DNA of 64,000 bases from Pyrenophora tritici-repentis (lineage: Eukaryota > Ascomycota > Dothideomycetes > Pleosporales > Pleosporaceae): contig NC_089392.1 in assembly GCF_003171515.1 (NCBI RefSeq), positions 930,001 to 994,000 of the forward strand. Direction: 5' to 3'. The translations under genes were made by a program, and so were the position numbers. Below the pieces are notes generated by a model. The model saw only the letters and a list, made by a program, of their open reading frames with translations, had not been told where the DNA came from and searched no databases. This document shows, piece by piece, positions 1 to 10,235 of this stretch (position 1 is the first letter of the stretch; each line of letters opens with the position of its first letter).

Positions 1-1098
1 GACTTGAAGGCTGAGAATATCTATCGGACAGTCAAGGGCTTCTCCATCGGGAGCTTGAGAATGCGATGCAAGCATCTTGTACTGGCATCTGGTATCTTTA
101 CCGTCAACATCCCACCGCCGCCTCTACTCGCACCCATCGCGCAACTTGACTCGAACGAAGCACCGCTACTTGTGATAGGATCCGGCTTTTCCGCTGCCGA
201 TATCATTATTTCGGCGCCCCCGACTCGTAGGATCGTCCATGTATTCCGATGGGCACCCGAAGACCGGCCGTCTCCGTTGCGGGGCTGCCATCATACAGCA
301 TACCCAGAGTATGCGACTGTCTATCGTCAGATGAAACTTGCAGCACTCGCCGCTTCAAAGAAGAGCAAGACAGTCAAAACTCCATCCATCCGACGCAAAT
401 CGAATCCATTCCAACAACGCGACTGGTCGCTTTATGAAGGCTTACCCAACGCCGAGGTTCTTAGTGTATCAACTTCAAAAGGAGTCGCTACAGTAGAACT
501 ACGACTACGCTCCGGTGATATCATCACGCGCGAGGTGGGTGGTTTGGCCTATGTGGTCGGAAGACGCGGCACATTGGACTTTGTTTCTCCCGAGTTGCGT
601 TCTGAGATTCTGAGCGTTCCGGATAATATGACCCTTGATTCATCTTCCGGCCATCTAATTTCCAGCCGGACGCTCCGTCCAAAGACTGAAGTGACATCCC
701 TTGAAGTCGCCAGGGATGTGTTTGTCATTGGCAGTCTAACTGGGGACACTCTTATCAGGCATGCAGTAGGGGGGTGCGTGTTTGCTGCAGGGCGCATCCT
801 AAACGCTATACCTACCATCTACTCGCCCGACAGTACACCTTCGCCAACATCGTCCACACCCCGATCCGCATCACCAGTATCCACCTCGGATACGGAAACC
901 CACGCAGACGACACCCGACCTGGCTCGCGGAAGTCGCAGACGGGACAGCGTACTCCCAGCGAACTGACAAATGGGCACGGGGATTTGCATCTTGATCGAC
1001 GGAAACTGGTTCGCGCTGTAGAGACAGCCCATGCTGAGAACAGGTACTGGGTTGACTCGGGGTGGTGGGCTGGGGGCTTGGGTCCAGGGAGGTTGTGA
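1..1098 (+). CDS. OSGIN-like FAD/NAD(P)-binding oxidoreductase, 5' truncated by window edge
   Basis: The reading frame is open from base 1 (codons begin at base 1) to TGA 1096-1098, so only the C-terminal 365 residues are present and the true start lies outside. A strand leading into 'LVLASG', then a dinucleotide-binding turn 'VIGSGFSAADI' near visible residue 60, and a late 'VIGSLTGDTLIRHAVGG' followed by a small-residue helix, match the layout of flavoprotein monooxygenase-like proteins of the OSGIN (oxidative stress-induced growth inhibitor) group. The last ~90 residues are Ser/Thr/Pro-rich and look disordered. No intron is needed in the visible part. Substrate unknown. The family call is from motif order only; another FAD-dependent oxidoreductase of the same superfamily is possible. 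Confidence 0.7.
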   Translation, partial: DLKAENIYRTVKGFSIGSLRMRCKHLVLASGIFTVNIPPPPLLAPIAQLDSNEAPLLVIGSGFSAADIIISAPPTRRIVHVFRWAPEDRPSPLRGCHHTAYPEYATVYRQMKLAALAASKKSKTVKTPSIRRKSNPFQQRDWSLYEGLPNAEVLSVSTSKGVATVELRLRSGDIITREVGGLAYVVGRRGTLDFVSPELRSEILSVPDNMTLDSSSGHLISSRTLRPKTEVTSLEVARDVFVIGSLTGDTLIRHAVGGCVFAAGRILNAIPTIYSPDSTPSPTSSTPRSASPVSTSDTETHADDTRPGSRKSQTGQRTPSELTNGHGDLHLDRRKLVRAVETAHAENRYWVDSGWWAGGLGPGRL

Positions 1099-1493
1099 AC
1101 CTCTCAAAGATGGTTACATGTGTTCAATCACGTTGATATTTCTGTTTGTTGCATAGCCGGTACTTCCGAGAGCTGTTTTCTATACCCTAGATTGATAGAG
1201 AGCGCAGAGACGCTTTGGCAGATTGTCTATTGTTCAATGAACAAGTACCTTACCCTGTAATACGGTTATCTAATGTAACAATACCAAGTTCGGGACACAT
1301 GGCTTTTCGGATGCCGGCGTATATGATACCCCACATCACAATGTCATTGACGAAGACATCCGCTGGCAAGACACCAATCTGGCGCACAGGCCATGTATTA
1401 GCGCCACCAGCTAGGGTACATTTTCATCACGCGTCACACCGTCATCGCGTCGTCCAAAACAAACCCGTGTATTGATTTCAGCTCCGAGGCGCC
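1099..1493. other. intergenic, no gene seen
   Basis: Terminator region of the oxidoreductase and promoter of the Zn2Cys6 gene, both on the plus strand. No coding frame with family resemblance and no repeat seen. Confidence 0.6.
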
Positions 1494-2928
1494 ATGGACA
1501 GAGCCAAGACCCGCAAACCTCATAAAAAATCAAGGAATGGGTGTTTGCCATGCAAAACCCGCCATGTTAAGGTGCGCCATCTCGTCCGAGTAGCCAGACC
1601 AAGGCTGACAATTTCAAGTGCGATGAGCAGAGGCCAAAATGCGGGAATTGCGTGAAGCATGGCACTGCGTCTTCATGTGAATTTCGCCCTTCCACAAGCC
1701 GCGAGGGTTCAATGGTCTCGCCTTTACCCACTTCCACACCAACCTTCACACCTTCCTCTACGGATGGCACCGGAAACCTCCATGACCAGCAACCACTACC
1801 AGAATTTGGTCCGCTCGTTACCAACGGCGCATCCGCTGGACCCGATCTGACGTTAAATGTACCCCAGATGCGACTTCTCCAGTATGTCACTTTGTTGTGT
1901 TCAGGCGCTAAGACTACCCCACTCTTCTCTTACCACCATGTGTTCGTTCGCTAAACGTACAAACTCCCATGCTCACTGGACGCGTTCGGAAAACAAAGCT
2001 AACAAAGGGTTGTAGTCATTGGATAACCATCACAGCCAAAAGCCTTGCAGCTCATACCAACGCTGAGGATGTATTTGCGAATACTTTCATACAAATCTCA
2101 TTCGGCCACTCCTACCTACTTCAATCAGCTCTTTCTCTCAGTGCATTGCATATGAGTCGACTTGTGGATTCAGAAGAGGCCCAGGAATACTCCTATCAAG
2201 CTGAAAAGTATCGCGAAGCTGCTCTCGACAATTTCCAAACCACAGTTCGCGACATCGACGAGTCAAACTACAAAGCAGTGCTACTATTTGCCGGCACTCT
2301 CTTCCCTCATGCTTGTGCCGCTTCAATATCGGCTGGCGATGACTTGGAGCACGCATTCAGCAATATCGTTTCCAACATTGTCTTGACACGGGGAATGAGA
2401 CCCATGGTAACGCGGTTTTACGAAATGATGAAGAAGAGCGATTTGGGTCGCATAATCCCAGAAGATGTCAAGGATATTGATTGGCAAACAGAGGAACAGC
2501 CGCCCAGCACTGAGCTTGTTCGGCTCCGCAAATTCTCCGAGATCGTCCACCACGTGTATCCACCCGATATCGTGGATGCATATGGATTTGCCTGTCATGT
2601 TCTTGAATTAGTATTTCAAGTAGCGGCAAACTCTCCCAGGCCGCCTTCCGATGCATTGCTGAAGATATGGATCCATCTCATCTCTGATCGCTATGTTGAG
2701 CTTCTATCGGAGAAGCAACCGGGATCTCTGATCATCTTTGCACACTTTGCAGTTATGATGCATAGAGCAGCAAAGCATTACTGGTATCTAGAAGGGGTAG
2801 CTGAGCAGATTCTTCGATTTGCAGACCACATGGTTCCGGGCGAGTGGAAATCTTGGTTGGAGTGGCCTAGGGAACAGATACGGGGTACTTCTATCCCTCC
2901 GACGCCATACTCGGAACAAGTAACTTGA
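1494..2928 (+). CDS. Zn2Cys6 fungal transcription factor
   Basis: Three exons, 1494-1571, 1619-1881 and 2016-2928, give a 417-residue protein; phases agree at both introns (47 and 134 bp). The N-terminus holds a binuclear zinc cluster with Cys at about 17, 20, 27, 34, 37 and 46 (C-x2-C-x6-C-x6-C-x2-C-x8-C). The first intron falls just before the third Cys, where introns are common in this family. A Ser/Thr/Pro linker follows, then a helical middle domain beginning 'LLHHWITITAKSLA' and 'FGHSYLLQSALSLSALH', typical of the fungal-specific regulatory domain (Fungal_trans_2/DUF3468 style). It should act in the nucleus as a sequence-specific regulator; targets cannot be read from sequence. The adjacent oxidoreductase is a possible but unproven target. 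Confidence 0.85.
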
Positions 2929-3861
2929 TTTCTGGATGTAGTCGTCTCTTTGCGATTACTAGTTGTATGCCGCCGTGACGCGAGCAATGGACTATTATGG
3001 ATAGCGGCACGATTGAACCATCTGGGGCGAGCCTGACTATCCTGGAAATACAGAGGTGGAACCTTTGTCTTGGTTTATCCTTGGGTGATAAGAGAAGGCC
3101 TAAACTTCGCTGAATTTGAAGATGGTCATCTCTGGAAATGGACCGCGATCGGAGATGTTTGCGAGAGATGCTGCTGGAAGATCGACAGAAGATGAAGCTG
3201 TGAGTACGGGAGACTAGAAATAAAGCATCCACTCACTGATTTGCCATGCAGACCAGTATTCTGGGACCCATATTGACAGCTCAAAGACGTTTGCACTCAC
3301 ATTGCGATGTGCGTCAGCAGCGGGCTGAGCAAAACGCGTGGAGACGGCACATTATCCACACGCGGCGCACCCAAAGACCTAACAAAGCACGTTGGGAGCG
3401 CCACTATGCGCTACACCGAGTATCGGGCGTCTTACACCAGTGCGTGGGTGGGAGCCTAATGTATGAAGCTGAAGCTGAAGCAGTAGCTGGAAAGGCGGAG
3501 CGTCGTATTCGAAAAACAATGCAATTGGACATTCGTATTCAAAAGACGCTAGTCGTATGCACAGACTGGAACCCTTTCTCTATACGAACCCTCTCTGCAT
3601 GTGGGGATTCTCCACAAATGGCAGCTATTCGGGTGCAGTTTGAGGAATTGCGAATACGGTATACGCTAGAGGCTGTGTAACTGGTGGTTGCTTCTGTTGA
3701 CGTCTAGCATACATAAACATGTTCGGCATGCTCTTTTCCATCGACTAGACAATACCATCTTTCCCTGTTCTCTAGAGCAATCGATCTTCCTTTTACCCAT
3801 TCTTCTTGGTCCTCTCAGTAATACAACATATCATTGTTCTCGGGACCTCACTCACCCCACG
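2929..3861. other. intergenic, no gene seen
   Basis: Short overlapping frames on both strands have no protein-like composition or splice logic. A short AGCTGA-type tandem (about 3468-3488) is the only low-complexity patch noticed. Confidence 0.5.
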
Positions 3862-4977
3862 ATGTCGTCCACCGACGATTCCTCGGCGCCTGAATATGTC
3901 CTCTGGCCATACACACCCACCATTGCCGCAGGTGCCACTGCCGCAGTCATCATGTTCATCCTCTTCTTCACCCACGCCTTCCTCCTCTTCAAGAATAAGA
4001 CTTGGTTCTGTATTCCGTTCGTCATTGGCGCTTTGGTACATCTCTGTCCCCATGCACACCACGCCCTTCCCGTTTCCCCTAACCCTAACTCGCAAACACC
4101 TCCCTCTCAAAAGAGAATCCATTGCTAACATTGCCCTCTCTTACAGTGCGAAGCAGTTGGCTACTCAGCCCGCGCCGCTGCCCACAACAACACCGATTCC
4201 AAAACCCCCTACATCATCCAATCCACGCTCATCCTACTCGCACCCATCCTCTTCGCAGCGTCTATCTACATGATACTAGGGCGCCTGATGCGACGCACTA
4301 AGTCGACAGACTATTCACTTGTGAGGGTTAGTTGGGTTACCAAGGTTTTCGTTGGCGGGGATGTGTTATGCTTGTACGTTGGAAACCCTCCTTTATTTTC
4401 CCCCTTACCCCCCCTTCTCTCCCACGACACCTCCACGCACAGCAAAGAACCAGAACTAATATACTAACACGAAACCCCCAGCCTAATCCAAGCCGGCGGA
4501 GCCGGCCTCCTCATCTCCGCCGATACCCCAGGCGGCTTCTCCCTTGGCGAGAACGTCATCCTCTCCGGTCTCATCCTGCAAATACTCATCTTCGGTTTCT
4601 TCGTCGTTGTCGCCGGCGTCTGGCACTCTAGACTGACACGCCGACCTACGGCTGCAGCCACGCAGCTGCCGTGGAGCAGGCTGATAAAGGTTCTGTATGT
4701 TAGTAGTGTGTGTATTACACTGAGAAATGTGGGCAGGGTGGTCGAGTATGCGATGGGTAAGGAGGGGTATCTGTTGAGTCATGAGTGGCCGGTTTATGTG
4801 TATGATTGTGCGCTTATGATGGGGGTTTTGGGAGCGGGCGTGTGGTGGTATGGGAGGGGTTTGGAGGAAGGGAGAGGGAGGAAGTGGGATGTGGAGATGA
4901 GGGGGTTGATTGTGCGTGTGGGTTTGGTGGGGGAAAGAGGGGAGTCGGTATGGATGGTAAAACGATGGCATAGCTGA
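3862..4977 (+). CDS. RTA1-family (lipid-translocating exporter-like) membrane protein
   Basis: Exons 3862-4035, 4147-4373 and 4482-4977 join in phase to give 298 residues. The second intron carries a clear 'ctaac' branch site about 12 bp before its AG. About seven hydrophobic segments are visible. RTA1 family hallmarks: a first helix after a 'Y-x-P' lead, 'CEAVGYSARAAAHNN' after helix 2, 'VGGDVLCFLIQAGGAG' spanning the second splice junction, and 'RNVGRVVEYAMGKEGYLLSHE' late in the protein. Members (yeast Rta1, Rsb1) are plasma-membrane proteins linked to resistance to aminocholesterol drugs or to sphingoid-base translocation. Which role applies here is not visible. Family confidence is high, substrate unknown. 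Confidence 0.9.
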
Positions 4978-6133
4978 GGGTGGAGTTCATGTATTTTAGG
5001 CTGATATGCCTTGGGGAAACTCGTAGAAGAGTTCCTGTTTTGTAGTGGACTTGTGGGTTTGTCAGGACAAGCTTGATTGTCAGTTCGTACAGCCATCTTG
5101 GTGTGTTCATTACAGGATTCCTCTCTCACGCCTTATTGTGTACTGCTTGCAATGTGACTACTTACTGAAATTCCACATCTACTACACATCCTTACATGAT
5201 TTTGACGAGATCTCTGACGAGCTTTTTCACTCTTACCTCAATACATCCTCCTAAACCACAACTACAACGCTCTCTTGTTAACCCCGATACTTTCACCCAT
5301 CTGGTATGTGGACGGAAGATGAATTAACGACGGCATCTGGCGTATACTGAACAGTGACATGTTCTTCAAAGCTTTCGAGACAGTCTGCAGAAGTTCTGGG
5401 TCGTTCCAGCGAGTGTACCATTCCGCCAGCATTCCATCACCACACAACGAGAAGAGCGGGAGATCATTGAGAAAATCAACATTACTACTATTAATAAGAA
5501 ACTATTTGCTTTAAAATAAACCAAAAAAAAGCAATCCGCTGCGTTAAATTCGTTCAATCCCTCCCTCATAACACATGATCCAAATCCCAACAATGACTTC
5601 CTCCACCGCATACGCATATCCCCTTTTCGCGCACCACGCACGCACGCACCCCATCCAATATAGCGACGCTCAAACCCTGTACCTGCACCGCAGAGCCGAG
5701 ACACTCAACTAATACAGGCACGGGGTGTGCATCAAGCTGTATCTTTTGCTTGGTTCCGGCGGTGGTGGTGGTGGTGGTTGGTTGGTTGTCGCGGTACATT
5801 GCGTAAAGCCGGAGTCCTAGGGCTGAGTAATTGTTGAACCAATCTGACAGTGCTATGTGTGGGCTGCTGTCAGACCTGCTGCGAGTCCGTACTCAGATGT
5901 TGTCCCACGCCTCCGACTGGCTACCAGAGTCATTGTTGGTTGGTCGTTGTTGGTGTCGTTATTATTGTCATTATTGTCCTAGAGAGTCCAAAAGTTGCGA
6001 TGCATTTTGTGGAGATGGTGTCGTTCAGGTTCATCCGCATGGTGTAAGAGTTGACTGGTATGCGGGCGCTTTACTGCATTAGACGTGCGCGGACGAAGGG
6101 GAGATGTGGTGGTCAAGGCTGATGTAGAAGTGA
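4978..6133. other. intergenic, no gene seen
   Basis: Contains an AT-rich patch near 5470-5530 and a (GGT)n microsatellite near 5760-5783. No frame resembles a protein family. Confidence 0.5.
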
Positions 6134-6517
6134 TCACGGGTCTTCATAATCGAAGAAGCCATCGAAGAGATCCGTTACCACTTTTAGCATCGGCTCCATC
6201 AGACATCGCTCATCCTCGGGTAGTCCACCAAAGATGCGTAACCGCTGGGTCTCGAGTTCCTGCTCCTGCTGCTGCTCCTGCTGGATCCGAAGTCGGTTTT
6301 GCCATGCGGCGTTGTAGGTTTGCTGCCAGGACAGGTTTGCAAGGGGGAAGCCTTGGGGTTGGAAGCAGGAGCTTGTTGCTGAGAGAGTTGAAGAGGTGGT
6401 GCTGACAGATTCGCTTCGAGTATGGGTTTTGAGTTGTGCTGCTGTATTGTTGTTGTTGTTGTTGTCGCGGTTCCGAGGCCGACTTCTGGTCCGTTTTCTG
6501 TTGTGACGTTTGCCCAT
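6134..6517 (-). CDS. small Asn/Gln-rich hypothetical protein
   Basis: Single exon, 127 residues, ATG at 6517-6515. The N-terminus is strongly basic ('MGKRHNRKRTRSRPR'), followed by an Asn run encoded by a CAA/AAC-type microsatellite, a Ser/Thr-rich stretch, a Gln/Glu-rich segment and a compact acidic C-terminus ending 'DLFDGFFDYEDP'. The change of composition along the frame and the hydrophobic-acidic tail look like a real protein, and the other frames here do not. No domain recognised. The basic head suggests a nuclear or nucleic-acid-associated protein, which is only an inference. Confidence 0.5.
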   Translation of the reverse strand: MGKRHNRKRTRSRPRNRDNNNNNNTAAQLKTHTRSESVSTTSSTLSATSSCFQPQGFPLANLSWQQTYNAAWQNRLRIQQEQQQEQELETQRLRIFGGLPEDERCLMEPMLKVVTDLFDGFFDYEDP

Positions 6518-8039
6518 ATCGTCGCGGTTTCAAGGTTAATGTCGATGTAGTTGATAAGTTTGGTGTGAGAAGAGTAAGATTGAGAGAGTCAGAGATGGGG
6601 CGAAAAGCCGCAGAGGCGGCTGATAATCTCAGTAGGGTCAAGCATAGAGACGGCATGGGATACGGACCTTATATACATACTCGCATATCACATTACATAT
6701 GCAGGTACCTACTAAGTTGGGCGTGTCGGCAGGCTGCCGAGTGACTCAGACACGCACCATGGTGTGACGGGAAAAGGAAGATGCTGGATGACAACGAATC
6801 GGGACCCGCTTTCCGCGCCCCGCGTGCACGTCATTGGTCAGCTGCCGCAGCCGAAGTTCGGGGCTCTGATGTTGCAGGAGTCATTCTCGGCCCTGGGCGA
6901 GCACAACTCAGCGCCTTGTCAGACTCTTCACCTCTCTTTGCTTACAACTCATCGCAATTTACTCCTCACCTCCTTTTGCTTGTTCGACTCACGATCGTCT
7001 CGGATTTGCAAAAGGGCGCGTCGTTTTGCCCAACAAAGGCGGCGCAGCGCCGCCGTGACTCTGTCAGCCTTTGACTCATCTGCTGCTGAGGCTATGCAAC
7101 CATCAACACCCATACGGGACGAGTGACTGCCACATGTGCATGATAAGTCCTGTTTACCTGGAATACCTTCATCAGTCTGGCCCTGCGATAACCCGGGAGG
7201 CGGTCGCCTCAACCTACGCTCTGACCACTATGAGGTCGAGGACGACGGGATACGTGGGGATGCCACATCACACTGTCGACCGCCTTGTCGACCATCGTCG
7301 ACCATCTGCGATTCCCCCGAGGCATTCCAAGGAAGTTACCAGGAGGACAAGGAAGTTGTCGTCAAGTTTAGCTGCCGTTGACATGGGCATAGGATTCACG
7401 ATGCACGTCATCGGTCATCTGCTTCTCTAGCAGCTGTTAGTCCAGCCTTGCAATCAAGAACTGCTCTGTTCATGCGCCCAAAGGAAGAGCACGATGCCAC
7501 TGTCGCCTAGCTGCCGCCTGTCATCCCAACTGACAGATCCTTCTAGCTAGATCGCAGGAGTGGGACGCGTCCCTTGCAAGGCTCCAACACGTTCCCGCGC
7601 AAGCACGTGCTTGCTAGGCACGAGTAGATTAGCTAAGCCGCTTCGGAAATCTTCATTAGGTAATCTTGTATCGTCGTCAACGGATACAGCCTCAGTCAGC
7701 AGCCACACCAAGTCGGAGCTTTCAGCTCGTGTTTTGCCGACATCTTATTACGGCTCTCCACCATGTGCGCCCCTGCTTCGGATCCAGCCTAGCTCAACAA
7801 TGTCCACCACTCGAAACACTGCAAAATGCTGCGGAAACGCGTAAGCTAGCATATCTTTTGCTTGTGCCCAGCGTCATTCGTGTCACCATAGGACATGCTC
7901 CAGAGTTTTTCGCGCGTTTGGCTTGCATTGTGGCTGTTGTGTAAGTTCAGCCATGTCAGGTCAAGAGTTAAGTAGCTGGTGTTTCCTTCTATCGGCCTCT
8001 AAACTTTCATGCTTTGGTGTTATCATTTCTATTTTCACT
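6518..8039. other. intergenic, no gene seen; contains a 16-bp palindrome
   Basis: Many short frames but none convincing. A perfect palindrome centred on CACGTG lies at 7599-7614. The 3' part is the probable promoter and leader of the b561-type gene. Confidence 0.5.
7599..7614. promoter_or_regulatory. 16-bp perfect palindrome with E-box core
   Basis: GCAAGCACGTGCTTGC reads the same on both strands and is centred on CACGTG, the core bound by bHLH regulators. It lies about 430 bp upstream of the proposed start of the b561-type gene. Function inferred only. Confidence 0.35.
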
Positions 8040-9052
8040 ATGACGTTTACTACGAGAGCTATTCTGCTCAACTTAGGTAGGCAATCGGACCGTGATGATC
8101 AGGGTCTTGTTTAACATGTCATGATTAGCAACTGCAGTGTATGCGCAATACGGACCTAATGGACAGTACGGCCCCGGATTTCATGGGCGAGGTGGCGGCG
8201 GCGGCGGCGACGGTCACGGTTACGGTTACGGCGGCAATGGCCATGCTACGCAATACGGTGGTGACGGTGGCAATGACCATGCTTCACAAAACGGTGCCAA
8301 CGGCGGCAATGACGGCAATGGCTTTGTTTCGCAAAACGGCGGCAGACCGGAGGACTTCTCTAGCTTCAGCTCAACATCCCGACGCGAGCTCATAGTAGCT
8401 CACGGTGTGCTAGCAGCCCTAGCATTCGTCCTGCTCTTCCCGGTCGGGTCAATCTTGATACGACTAGGCTCTTTCCGCGGAGTATGGATCATACACGGCT
8501 TATTTCAGCTCTTCGCTTATGTGATCTACATTGCGGCCTTCGGAATCGGTGTATGGATGATCAACACCATCCCGGTCGATATGCTCAGCAACTACCATCC
8601 GATTATCGGCATCACCGTTTTCGCGCTGCTGTTTTTCCAACCTATCCTGGGCTTCATCCATCACGTTCAGTACAAGAAGTATAGTCGCCGAACAGTGTGG
8701 TCTCACGGACATTTGTGGCTCGGACGTTTTATCATTACCTTGGGTATGATCAACGGCGGTCTTGGTTTGCTTCTCGCTTCCGATGCCCCGGATTCCACCG
8801 GACATGCTCCAAGCCGGGGCCAAATCGTCGCATATAGTGTGTTTGCCTGTATCATGTGGCTGCTCTGGGCAGCAGCAGCTATTCATGGTGAGAGAAAGAA
8901 GGTGATTTCTAGGGCAGCGGCCGCAAACAAGGAGGTCGAAACTAGCACGCCGCGTCATCCCACTGACAACAAGTTGCCCTTTGCGTATGTTTCTCGCTAT
9001 ACTCCACGCAGTTGTATACTAACGTTATAATAGACAACGAGTTTACATCTGA
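8040..9052 (+). CDS. cytochrome b561-domain membrane protein with Gly-rich N-terminus
   Basis: The core exon 8138-8984 is secure. It starts with a Gly/Asn-rich stretch, then has five or six membrane spans with four well-placed histidines, in 'AHGVLA', 'IHGLFQ', 'YHPIIG' and 'SHGHLWLGR', as expected for haem ligands of b561/ferric-reductase-like (FRRS1, CDH-type) domains. The 3' intron 8985-9033 has an 'atactaac' branch site and leads to a short last exon ending 'QRVYI'. The first exon (8040-8076, joined by intron 8077-8137) is a guess that keeps phase and gives a short hydrophobic lead ending 'VYAQYG', which looks like a signal-peptide cleavage site. The true start may be further upstream. 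Role: transmembrane electron transfer; no DOMON domain is seen upstream. Confidence 0.75.
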
Positions 9053-9272
9053 TTATTTACGACTGCACCTTGAAACCTCCGTACATAGCGATGCCTCCCA
9101 CTACCAATGACCTTACGAATATTCAATCTATATTATCATGATCACCATCCACCCCACTTTGCATCGGTGACCTGTACAACCTACTAATAAATCCAATACC
9201 TCTCATAGATTCCCAGGCTAACCCTATTAATAATGAACACCAGTGCCTATGCATTGAATTATCAGCCCCCGT

Positions 9273-10235
9273 TCATTCACCACAATACACCCACCCCCAA
9301 CTTACCGGAATCCCAACAAACCACCAACCCGCCGTCCACATGACCCTCGTTTCGCGATAGAAAGCGAGCACACACCCCGCCGCCCACATATTGAAACTAG
9401 CACAACTAATAAGACACCTCACCGTCTTACTCCAATTATGCCGAGCGTCCGCGCAATTCCAGGTCCACAGCGAAAGCGTTTGTAAGATGATATTGGCCTT
9501 TTGATCAGTTAGTCATGGGGGAAAGTAATGAAGAAAGCCATATATTAGTTCAATCAGCGCATTCTCGAGGGGGGAAAAGGATCCAAAGAAAGGCATGGGA
9601 GGGCGACAGTGGAGCCTATATTCACACACGTACCGGGATCATAATCGAAGCAACATAGACCCTATCATCCAATTCTTTAATATCCAATCCGCCAACCGCC
9701 ATGGTCGCACAGCTTACATAGCTGACGAATATACCGAGTAAGCACCAGATGTAGAAGCCTGTTTTTCCTGATTGAGAGTGCCAGTTCCAGGGCCAGGGCC
9801 AGGGCCAGGAGCAGAAGGCTTGGAGGAGGATGTTTAGGCGGCGGTGAACTGGTATTGGCATTGGAGGAGGGGTGGGCGTGTGTTCGGGTTGGGCGGAAAG
9901 GGGGATTGGGATTGGGTGGGAGGGGGTGAAGTTGTACAGTTTAAACGGGTTAAGTACAGTAAATGATGAATAAGTCGAAGCATACGAACAAAACAATGAG
10001 GTTTGGCGTTCGTTTCTTGCAACTCAAACAGACTAACGGGATCCCTCCCCCTCATCAACCCAAAGTCCCACTGAGGGGTAAGCCAGGTAAACACATGACC
10101 CAGCATCATTGTTATCTTCCCTGCAGAAAAAACTCGACGTGCTTGTTTTATTGACTCTTGTGTTGTTTCTTGGTTGTTGTTCGCGGATGTTTGGTACAGT
10201 GAGGGGGTGTTGCATGCTTGCGGACCAAACTCCAT
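9273..10235 (-). CDS. multi-pass membrane protein of unknown function
   Basis: Three exons on the minus strand: 10235-9986, 9848-9634 and 9497-9273, 229 residues, in phase at both introns (137 and 136 bp; the second has 'gactaac' before its AG). The last two exons are the secure part. They hold 'FYIWCLLGIFVSYVSCATMA', then 'VASIMIPANIILQTLSLWTW', then a Trp-rich end with 'RCLISCASFNMWAAGCV' and 'GWVYCGE', giving three or four membrane spans. A CCAGGG triplicate encodes a Trp-Pro run at about 9790-9812. The first exon is less certain: a second donor at about 10039 also keeps phase. Family not recognised. Confidence 0.55.

Noticed and set aside
3246..3680. 144-codon plus-strand frame after the Zn2Cys6 gene
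   Set aside because: Composition is not protein-like, and part of it is a short AGCTGA tandem.
5757..5785. GGT repeat and other microsatellites
   Set aside because: Short simple repeats with no sign of array structure or function.
10033..10215. Alternative first exon frame for the membrane protein (donor near 10039)
   Set aside because: Keeps phase, but the chosen frame extends through a better-composed segment; kept only as a possible variant.
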